Origin: Palsa-1150 sp964531095 | GTDB lineage: Bacteria; Myxococcota_A; Polyangia; Polyangiales; Polyangiaceae | Assembly: GCA_964531095.1 (NCBI GenBank) | Contig: CAZHED010000003.1 | Location: 1-64,000, forward strand | Reading direction: 5' to 3' | Length of the DNA stretch: 64,000 bases | In this document: positions 57,819 through 64,000 of the stretch, piece by piece | How the letters are laid out: every line of letters starts with the position of its first letter | How positions within the stretch are numbered: position 1 is the stretch's first letter | Notes under the pieces: generated by a model | Databases searched by the model: none | Seen by the model: only the letters and a program-made list of their open reading frames with translations | Told to the model about the DNA's origin: nothing | Made by a program: the position numbers and the translations under genes

Positions 57819-57867
57819 TCGGGGGGCCGTGAAGCCAGCCCCGTGCCGCGGATTGTCTCGCGAGTGC

Positions 57868-58992
57868 TTAGGGAGGGCTGCGGCGCGCGCCGTCTTTTCG
57901 CGTTTCGCGATGCGCGGGGGCGCCCCGCGCGCCAGTGCTCTTGGACCGATCGCTGCGCACGAACCAGGTCGCGACCCCGACGCCCACCACCGCCATCAGG
58001 GCGAAGAGGCCGCGCGCCAGGGCGGCCTCGGGACCGAAGGCGAAGCCAGCGAGGGCGGCCACAACGACGACGATACCGGCAAGCGCCGGCAGGCGAACGG
58101 ACCGGACCGGCTTGGAGGTGGGCGCGATCCCTCTGCCTGGCTGCGGCCGTGCGCGCGGCCCTCGCTCGCTCGCCGGCCCGGGCGACATGCCCACGCGGCT
58201 GATTCGCTCGCCCGTCGGGAGGGTCACGATGACCGCTTCGATCGCCGCCGCGAGCTCCGTGGCGCTCCCGAACCGGACGTGGGGAGACGAGGCGACGCAG
58301 CGGCGCACGATTTCAGCGACCTGCGGCAGGTCGCGCTCGCCGACCAGGAGATCGAGCAAACACCCCGCGGACCAGACGTCGCTCCTCACGTCCGGCTGGC
58401 CACCGGCTTTCACCTCGGGCGCCGCAAAGGTCGCATATCCCGAGGCATCTCCTTGGTTTGCGAGGAGGGCGTGGACCGACACCAGGCCCGCCTCGGCGAG
58501 GACCGGCTGAAGGTCGTCGTCGAGCAGAACGTTGTCGGCGCAAAGGCACCCGTGCACGACACCGGCACGATGGAGCGAATCGAGCGCGAGGATGGCGCGG
58601 CGCACGAACTCGAGCCTGCGGCGCGGCGCCCAATGAAGGGTGGGCAGGTCGGTCGCGCACCCGGTCGTCCATAGATCGACGACGAACGCGTCGCGCGACG
58701 GCGCGATCGCGTGCACGCCGACCGCGCCGGGGATGGCACCGGCCGCATGAAGGCGATCGGCCGCTGCCGCGAACTGGTCGCGCTCCGCGTCGACCGCCGT
58801 GTCGGCGACAACGACGAGGCCTACCTGCTTGCCCTCCGGCGTGCGTGCGCGCCACGTGCGGGTGAGGGGACGCTCGCCGACGAGTCCGAGGATCTGAAGA
58901 CCGAGCGCCTTCGCCGCGCGCGCCTCGGGTCGGTCCCCCGCCGCCGCAGGGTCGACGATCGCGTGGGCGAGAAGTGCCTCGATCGCATCCAT
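57868..58992 (-). CDS. Predicted pseudokinase with C-terminal membrane anchor
   Basis: This 374-residue protein has the fold of a Ser/Thr kinase: ALDSLHRAGVVHGCLCADNVLLDDDLQPVL corresponds to the catalytic loop and FAAPEV to the APE motif, with DVWSAGCLL after it. Key residues are missing. The ATP-binding Lys is replaced by Val (VGLVVVAD), HRD is HGC at 147-149, and DFG is EAG. A Gly-rich loop is not visible. The C-terminal part holds a linker and two hydrophobic segments (about 300-350). It is likely catalytically dead and acts as a scaffold or regulator. It is between fumC and the MFS gene on the same strand. Confidence 0.85.
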   Translation of the reverse strand: MDAIEALLAHAIVDPAAAGDRPEARAAKALGLQILGLVGERPLTRTWRARTPEGKQVGLVVVADTAVDAERDQFAAAADRLHAAGAIPGAVGVHAIAPSRDAFVVDLWTTGCATDLPTLHWAPRRRLEFVRRAILALDSLHRAGVVHGCLCADNVLLDDDLQPVLAEAGLVSVHALLANQGDASGYATFAAPEVKAGGQPDVRSDVWSAGCLLDLLVGERDLPQVAEIVRRCVASSPHVRFGSATELAAAIEAVIVTLPTGERISRVGMSPGPASERGPRARPQPGRGIAPTSKPVRSVRLPALAGIVVVVAALAGFAFGPEAALARGLFALMAVVGVGVATWFVRSDRSKSTGARGAPAHRETRKDGARRSPP

Positions 58993-59097
58993 TCAATAGG
59001 AGTGGACGGCCAGGGACACCCCTGAGTAAAGCCCTTTGTCCTTACCGGCGCGGCCGGCCCCACGCATAAGGGAGGCAGTGTGCGATGAGCTGTTCAG

Positions 59098-60489
59098 TTA
59101 TCCGGGACGCACCATATTTCCGGGTCTTACGTGCTTGTCGAAGTCCTCGGGCTTCACCAACCCGAGCTCCGCAGCCGCCTGGCGCAGGGTGACGTTCTTC
59201 GCGTGGGCGAGCTTGGCGACCTTGGCGGCGTTGTCGTAGCCGATCACTTCGTTGAGAGCGGTCACCAGCATGAGCGTGCTCTCGAGGTGACGAGCGATGA
59301 CGTCGCGGTTGGGCTCGATCCCCGCCATGCAGTTGGCGCGGAAGCTGTCGCACGCGTCGGCGAGAAGGGCGCAGCTCTCGAGCACGTTGTGGATGATGAC
59401 CGGTTTGAAGACGTTGAGCTCGAGGTGGCCGTTGGACGCCGCGAACCCGACCCCGGCGTCACTTCCCATGACGTGCGCGCACACCATCGTCATCGCCTCG
59501 CACTGCGTTGGATTCACTTTCCCAGGCATGATGCTGCTCCCCGGCTCGTTCTCCGGCAACGCAAGCTCGCCGATGCCGCAGCGCGGGCCGCTCCCGAGAA
59601 GGCGAACGTCGCTGGCGACCTTGAAGCACGCTACGGCGAGCGTGCGCATCGCTCCGCTCGCGGCGACGAGGGCCTCGTGCCCGGCCAGCGCAGCGAATTT
59701 GTCGGGAGCGGTGCGAAAGGGCGCCGCGGCGAGTTCGGCGATCTTGGCGGCGACGCCATCGGCCCACTTGGGGTGCGTGTTGAGCCCGGTCCCCACCGCG
59801 GTGCCGCCGAGCGCAAGCTCGTAGAGGCCGTCGAGCGAATGGGCCAGCCCTCGCTCGCAGAACGCGAGCTGCGCGGCCCAGCCGCCGAACTCCTGCCCGA
59901 GGGTGAGCGGCGTGGCATCCATGAGATGCGTGCGTCCCACTTTGACGACGTCGCCGAACACATGGGCCTTCTTCTCGATGATGGCGCGCAGCTCGGAGAC
60001 CGCCGGGATCAGGCGTTCGCGGATCTCGAGCGCGGCCGCGACGTGCATGACGGTCGGAAAGACGTCGTTCGACGACTGGGACTTGTTGACGTCGTCGTTG
60101 GGATGAACGGGCTTCTTCGACCCCATCGTCCCACCTTCCATCTCGATCGCGCGGTTCGCAATCACTTCGTTGGCGTTCATGTTCGACTGCGTCCCGCTTC
60201 CCGTCTGCCAGACGACCAACGGGAAGTGAGCGTCGAGCTTTCCGTCGATGACCTCGTCGGCCGCGCGAACGATGAGCGAGCACTTGGTCGAGTCGAGCTT
60301 GCCCAGGCTCGCGTTCGTCAGCGCTGCGGCCTTCTTGACGATGCCGAACGCGCGGATCACCGGACGCCCGAAGCGCTGGCCGCCGATCTTGAAGTTTTGG
60401 AGGCTACGTTGCGTCTGCGCGCCCCAGTAGCGATCCGCCGGGACCTCGACCTGGCCCATGCTGTCCGATTCGATCCGTGTGCTCGTCAT
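59098..60489 (-). CDS. fumC: Fumarate hydratase class II
   Basis: This 463-residue protein is the iron-free, heat-stable fumarase that hydrates fumarate to L-malate in the TCA cycle. It has TGSGTQSNMNANEVIANRA (substrate-binding), VGRTHLMDATPLTLGQEF with the catalytic His near 188, and the superfamily signature GSSIMPGKVNP near 318-328. The length is typical. The ATG at 60489 lies 53 bases past the stop of the histidine kinase gene on the same strand. The final residues (PGNMVRPG) replace the longer C-terminus of some relatives. Confidence 0.97.
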   Translation of the reverse strand: MTSTRIESDSMGQVEVPADRYWGAQTQRSLQNFKIGGQRFGRPVIRAFGIVKKAAALTNASLGKLDSTKCSLIVRAADEVIDGKLDAHFPLVVWQTGSGTQSNMNANEVIANRAIEMEGGTMGSKKPVHPNDDVNKSQSSNDVFPTVMHVAAALEIRERLIPAVSELRAIIEKKAHVFGDVVKVGRTHLMDATPLTLGQEFGGWAAQLAFCERGLAHSLDGLYELALGGTAVGTGLNTHPKWADGVAAKIAELAAAPFRTAPDKFAALAGHEALVAASGAMRTLAVACFKVASDVRLLGSGPRCGIGELALPENEPGSSIMPGKVNPTQCEAMTMVCAHVMGSDAGVGFAASNGHLELNVFKPVIIHNVLESCALLADACDSFRANCMAGIEPNRDVIARHLESTLMLVTALNEVIGYDNAAKVAKLAHAKNVTLRQAAAELGLVKPEDFDKHVRPGNMVRPG

Positions 60490-60542
60490 GGTCGGCGCAT
60501 CTTACTCGGGACTCGACCGGACGCGCAGCGGCCGCTTGCCGT

Positions 60543-61403
60543 TCATGCCCCCCGCCGCGACAGCGGCAAGCTGACCGAAAAGGTGCTTCCCTCGCCGACT
60601 CGGCTCTCGACGGCAATCTCGCCCCGGTGCAGCTCGACCAGACCTCGTACGATCGCCAGCCCCAACCCGGGACCGTCACGGGGGTTGCGCCGCGCGTTCG
60701 CGGCATAATCGAAGATACGGGCGAAGCGATCGGCGGGAATCCCGCGGCCCGTGTCGCTCACGGCGATTCGTACGCGCCCGTCGCTCTCCGCGGCACGAGC
60801 GGCGATGCGCCCGCCGGGCGGGGTGAACTTGATTGCGTTCGCGATGAGCTTGGTGGCGATCTGCGTCAGCCGAATCGGGTCAGCGAGCACCTCGAGACGT
60901 TCGCCCCGCTCATCGAGCACCAACGCCAGCCCTCGCTCTTTCGCTTGGGCGTCGAACGACGCGATCGCCCCGCGCAGAATTGCCACGACGTCGCACGGCC
61001 GTGGATCGAAGGGCAAGAGCCCCGCCTCGAGCTTCGCGAGATCGTTGAAGTCGCCGATCACCTGACTCATACGGTCGGCGGACCTCGCGATCGCGTCGAC
61101 GACGCGACGGGCGGCGCTGTCGTCGGCCGGTGCCGTCTTCTTGAGAAAGCCGGCGCCCATGACGATCGAAGCAAGCGGGTCTTTCAAATCGTGGCAAACG
61201 ATCGACAAAAGATCCTTGTCGGGCTCCCTGCGCTCACCGGACTCACCAGGCTCACCAGGCTTGCCAGGGTCGAGGCGATTGAGGGCGTCGTCGAGCTCGC
61301 GCGCAAGCCTTCGCGCCACGGATGCCTCCACCGGCTCGACAGTGGATGCCGCTTGGAGCATGGCCCGCGCTTCGCGCAGCGCAACGATGAGAGGGGTCGT
61401 CAT
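60543..61403 (-). CDS. Soluble sensor histidine kinase
   Basis: This 286-residue histidine kinase has an H-box CHDLKDPLASI with the phospho-acceptor His71 and an HATPase domain with N-box KLIANAIKFTPPGG, G1 DTGRGIP and G2 GPGLGLAIVRGL. There is no transmembrane segment or recognised sensor domain. The 70 residues before the H-box are helical with a short Gly-Pro-Glu repeat linker (PGKPGEPGESGE) coded by tandem 9-bp units. It may be the partner of the NtrC-type regulator that starts 237 bp away on the other strand. I chose the ATG at 61403; the frame is open upstream without conserved sequence. Confidence 0.85.
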   Translation of the reverse strand: MTTPLIVALREARAMLQAASTVEPVEASVARRLARELDDALNRLDPGKPGEPGESGERREPDKDLLSIVCHDLKDPLASIVMGAGFLKKTAPADDSAARRVVDAIARSADRMSQVIGDFNDLAKLEAGLLPFDPRPCDVVAILRGAIASFDAQAKERGLALVLDERGERLEVLADPIRLTQIATKLIANAIKFTPPGGRIAARAAESDGRVRIAVSDTGRGIPADRFARIFDYAANARRNPRDGPGLGLAIVRGLVELHRGEIAVESRVGEGSTFSVSLPLSRRGA

Positions 61404-61640
61404 GTTCGACTTTCCGCCATGCGGCTCCGTCGCGCCCGCCCAAGCCGCAGGCATGCCCGAGGTGGAGCTGAATCTTGCATTGCTCTCGCGATAATCAAGC
61501 GGCGATCCGGTTTTGTCGGGCGGCGAAGCTGCTGGCATCGCCAGGCCGAACGCGGGACCGTCCTCACCAGGCAGGCCGGAAGCTGGCGCGCTCGAAGCGC
61601 CCGCCATAGAGTCCCATCCCCGCACCCCCCAACGGAGTCC

Positions 61641-63074
61641 ATGGAGCGCCGAATCCTCATCATCGACGACGATCGCAGCATGTGCGAAGTGCTCGAGGTG
61701 GAGCTCCGCCGCCGCGAGTTCGACGTCAGCTCGGTCACGTCACCCCACGAAGCCCTTGCTCGCTTCGAGCGCGAAGACTTCGGGCTGGTCATCACCGACG
61801 TCAACATGGGCGACATGAGCGGGGTCGAGCTGTGCCGGCAGCTCGTCGGCCGCCGGGAGGACATGCCGGTCATCGTCATCACCGCGTACGCCAACATGGA
61901 AACGGCGATCGCGGCGATTCGCGCAGGCGCGTACGACTTCGTGACCAAGCCCTTCGACATGGACGACCTCGCGCTGACGATCGAGCGGGCCCTCAAGCAC
62001 CGGGCCCTCCGAGAAGAGGTCAAGCGCCTGCGCAAAGCGGTCGAAGTAACGCAACGCTTCGATGAGATTCTCGGCACGAGCGCCGCGATGCTCAAGATGT
62101 GCGAGCTCATCACCAGAGTGGCGGACACCGAGACAACCGTGCTCATCACCGGCGAGAGCGGCACGGGAAAGGAGCTCGTCGCCAAGGCGCTGCACGCGAA
62201 GAGCGGTCGCCGAGACGGGCCGTTCGTCGCCATCAACTGCGCCGCGATGCCCGAGCCGCTGCTCGAGAGTGAGCTCTTCGGGCACACCAAGGGGGCGTTC
62301 ACAGACGCCCGCAGCGCGAGGCCCGGACTATTCATCCGAGCGAGCCGAGGTACGCTCTTCCTCGACGAGATCGGCGAGATGCCCGCCGGAATGCAGGCCA
62401 AGCTGCTTCGTGCCCTGCAAGAGCGCACCGTGCGGCCCGTCGGCGGCGATCAGGAGCAGCCCTTCGATGCCCGCATGATCGCGGCTACCAACCGCGATCT
62501 CGAGACCGAAGTGGAAGAGAAGCGCTTCCGGGAAGACCTCTTCTACCGAATCAACGTCGTGCGCGTGCACGTGCCGCCGTTACGCGCTCGCGGCAGCGAC
62601 ATCCTCCTTCTCGCGCAGTACTTTCTCGAGCGCTACGCCGCCCAGAGCCGGCGCACCGTCTTGGGCATGACGAGCGCCACGGCGGACAAGCTGCTCAACT
62701 ATCCGTGGCCGGGCAACGTGCGCGAGCTGCAGAATTGCATCGAGCGCGCGGTCGCGCTCGCGCAGTTCGACCAGATCGGCGTCGACGATCTTCCGGAGAA
62801 GATCAAAGACTACAAAACGGCGCGCATCAGCATCGAGTCCAACGATCCGGCCGAGCTGTTGCCAATGGAAGAAGTCGAGCGGCGTTACATCTTGAAGGTG
62901 CTCGAGTCGGTGGGGGGCAACAAGACGCTCGCCGCCCAGGTGCTCGGCTTCGACCGCCGAACACTGTATCGCAAGCTCGAGCGAGTTCGCGATCCGGCGG
63001 CGCGCGAGCACCGCGCCAGCAGCGACCGCGTGCCCGCGGCAGAAGACGCGTCGAAGAGCGCCGCCCCCAAGTAG
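61641..63074 (+). CDS. NtrC-type sigma-54-dependent response regulator
   Basis: This 477-residue protein has the three-part NtrC layout: a receiver (1-120) with phospho-acceptor Asp53 and the Lys of FVTKPFD, an AAA+ domain (about 140-375) with Walker A GESGTGKE at 171-178, and a Fis-type helix-turn-helix (about 425-450, NKTLAAQVLGFDRRTLYRKL). The sigma-54 contact motif reads GAFTDA at 218-223 instead of GAFTGA; this change occurs in several active family members. It should activate sigma-54 promoters when phosphorylated, probably by the divergent histidine kinase. The start has GGAG upstream. The last 30 residues form a charged, disordered tail. Confidence 0.95.
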   Translation: MERRILIIDDDRSMCEVLEVELRRREFDVSSVTSPHEALARFEREDFGLVITDVNMGDMSGVELCRQLVGRREDMPVIVITAYANMETAIAAIRAGAYDFVTKPFDMDDLALTIERALKHRALREEVKRLRKAVEVTQRFDEILGTSAAMLKMCELITRVADTETTVLITGESGTGKELVAKALHAKSGRRDGPFVAINCAAMPEPLLESELFGHTKGAFTDARSARPGLFIRASRGTLFLDEIGEMPAGMQAKLLRALQERTVRPVGGDQEQPFDARMIAATNRDLETEVEEKRFREDLFYRINVVRVHVPPLRARGSDILLLAQYFLERYAAQSRRTVLGMTSATADKLLNYPWPGNVRELQNCIERAVALAQFDQIGVDDLPEKIKDYKTARISIESNDPAELLPMEEVERRYILKVLESVGGNKTLAAQVLGFDRRTLYRKLERVRDPAAREHRASSDRVPAAEDASKSAAPK

Positions 63075-63089
63075 AAGTAGCGCAGCGGA

Positions 63090-63119
63090 GGGCTCGAAGG
63101 CCGCCGGGCCAAGGAGCCC
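63090..63119. terminator. Shared hairpin between the NtrC-type gene and the YtxH-like gene
   Basis: GGGCTC at 63090-63095 pairs with GAGCCC at 63114-63119, and inside them GGCC pairs with GGCC around a four-base loop, with GAA/AAG internal bulges. It lies between two converging stops and could serve both strands. No T-tract. Confidence 0.45.
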
Positions 63120-63126
63120 GAAGCGG

Positions 63127-63405
63127 TCAGCCTGGTTGGTGCGGGGTCGCGTTGACCATTTCCGGATTTCGCCGGTCCGTCTTCAGCCGTTCGCGGAGCT
63201 GGCCGATGCGACCGCCCACTTCTTGCCGCAAGCGTCGTCCCGACGATGGAGCGAGCATCAGGCCGACACCTCCACCGACCGCAAGGCCGAGACTCACCAG
63301 GCCGACGGCGGGCAGAATGAATTGGGCGATCGATAGCCGGCGGTCCAGTCTGACGAGATCGAGGATGTGGTGAACGTCGTATCCGATCAGCTTCTTCCTG
63401 GGCAT
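63127..63405 (-). CDS. YtxH-like small membrane protein
   Basis: This 92-residue protein starts at an ATG with GGAGGA just upstream. It has a basic, cytoplasmic-looking N-terminus (PRKKLIGYDVHHILDLVRLDRR), one long hydrophobic segment (about 30-55, AVGLVSLGLAVGGGVGLMLAP) and then the SSGRRLRQEVGGRIGQLRERL region typical of YtxH-type proteins. These are linked to general stress but lack a defined biochemical role. The small gene upstream ends 31 bases before its start, so both are in one unit. Confidence 0.75.
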   Translation of the reverse strand: MPRKKLIGYDVHHILDLVRLDRRLSIAQFILPAVGLVSLGLAVGGGVGLMLAPSSGRRLRQEVGGRIGQLRERLKTDRRNPEMVNATPHQPG

Positions 63406-63436
63406 GGTTGTCCTCCGTGGGTGGTATTCCGTCGCG

Positions 63437-63763
63437 TCACAGCAGCTGTTTGAGCACTTCGCGCGCAACGTGACGTGCTGCCGCCCGCAGCGCGATCCGG
63501 CCCGCGCGGAACGACAGCGCCCCGCCGACGACAAACCCGGCGCCCACGGCGACGGCGAGCGACGCCAGCGGCCGGCGCCGAATGCGCTGCATCACTGCGC
63601 GAGTCAACCCGCCGGCTCGCGAAACGGGTCCCTTCAGCGCGTCCGCGGCGCTCATCGAAACCGCGCGACGCCGGGCCCCGCTCGGGGGCGGCATCGGCGA
63701 AGGCGAGAGCACCGGCGGCGCTCGTCCCGCGGGCACAGCCTCAGTCCGTTCGTTCGCGCGCAT
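63437..63763 (-). CDS. Small membrane protein, DUF883/ElaB-like
   Basis: This 108-residue protein has a Pro-rich N-terminal half and one hydrophobic segment (about 66-88, LASLAVAVGAGFVVGGALSF) between basic stretches (RIRRRPLASL and RAGRIALRAAARHVAREVL). This resembles the C-terminal half of ElaB/YqjD-type ribosome-linked proteins, but the match is by layout, not by strong motif. The start is uncertain: ATGs at 63763, 63694 and 63655 are in frame and none has a strong ribosome site. It lies directly upstream of the YtxH-like gene. Confidence 0.55.
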   Translation of the reverse strand: MRANERTEAVPAGRAPPVLSPSPMPPPSGARRRAVSMSAADALKGPVSRAGGLTRAVMQRIRRRPLASLAVAVGAGFVVGGALSFRAGRIALRAAARHVAREVLKQLL

Positions 63764-64000
63764 CGTCCGGCGGCGTCGCTGCGATGTGCATGCCAGATTC
63801 GACCGGCCGACGCGAGCGAGCGTTGCGCGCCGTGTCGTCGCAACACGCTACGATCGTGGCACTTTTGCGGGAATGTCCAGCGTACGAAGCGGGTGCTCGA
63901 CCCCAATTCGGATCCGCACGTTGCCACAGCCCAAGCGGCACGCGCTCTGCAGGCGCAGTGCATTCGCCGGGAAGATGCCTGATACCAATCACACAGTGGG

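Overview
The window is a strongly GC-rich, gene-dense bacterial chromosome segment with about 50 protein genes on both strands. The content points to a myxobacterium-like member of the Myxococcota. It carries Hanks-type Ser/Thr kinases with a C-terminal membrane segment and PEGA-like domain, an NtrC-type regulator, a SUMF1-type protein, many lipoproteins and OmpA-type envelope proteins, and ordinary housekeeping genes. That lineage call is inference from gene content, not from a marker gene. I see no tRNA, rRNA, CRISPR array, transposase, integrase or prophage gene.

Region by region. 1-8.6 kb: a divergent DUF937/OmpA and YsnF/AvaK (DUF2382) pair, a secreted HEAT-repeat protein, a penicillin-binding transpeptidase, a polytopic membrane protein and a small eRF1-like protein. 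8.6-18.8 kb (mostly minus strand): a three-gene unit (small ORF, HSDL2-like SDR, unknown), mfd, a DUF1579-like protein, an RND/MMPL transporter and a CNNM/HlyC-type CBS protein. 18.9-26.5 kb (plus): a CPA2 antiporter fused to a PTS EIIA domain, a compact Ser/Thr kinase, a small outer-membrane protein, and a GH15 plus fused OtsA-OtsB trehalose operon. 26.6-29.3 kb: pheS, rplT and rpmI, without infC or pheT and split by a plus-strand OmpA lipoprotein gene. 29.4-37.2 kb: a phosphoesterase lipoprotein, a tRNA-dihydrouridine synthase, a lipoprotein, a cls/greA-like/patatin unit and a small basic histone-tail-like protein. 37.4-44.6 kb (plus): a SUMF1-family protein, a kinase plus TPR/PEGA operon, a PEP-mutase/isocitrate-lyase-family enzyme and an adenylate/guanylate cyclase. 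44.6-54.3 kb (minus): an Fpg/Nei glycosylase, a short-type 6-phosphogluconate dehydrogenase, an RRM protein with a long structured leader, TamB and aconitase. 54.3-59.1 kb: a looser accessory stretch with a frameshifted Uma2 gene, a zinc-ribbon protein, an MFS transporter and a pseudokinase. 59.1-64 kb: fumC, a soluble histidine kinase divergent from an NtrC-type regulator, and two small membrane proteins.

How the genes fit together. The themes are envelope maintenance (PBP, TamB, Cls, OmpA-type proteins, RND, patatin), stress and osmolyte metabolism (trehalose synthesis with a GH15 hydrolase, YsnF-like protein, RRM protein), and signalling (two Ser/Thr kinases, a pseudokinase, a cyclase and a two-component pair). 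I did not find an obvious new defence or biosynthetic system. The items most worth a second look are the antiporter-EIIA fusion, the structured RRM leader, the pseudokinase, the split infC/pheST locus, the small ORF coupled to the SDR gene, and the twin hairpins before the cyclase gene.
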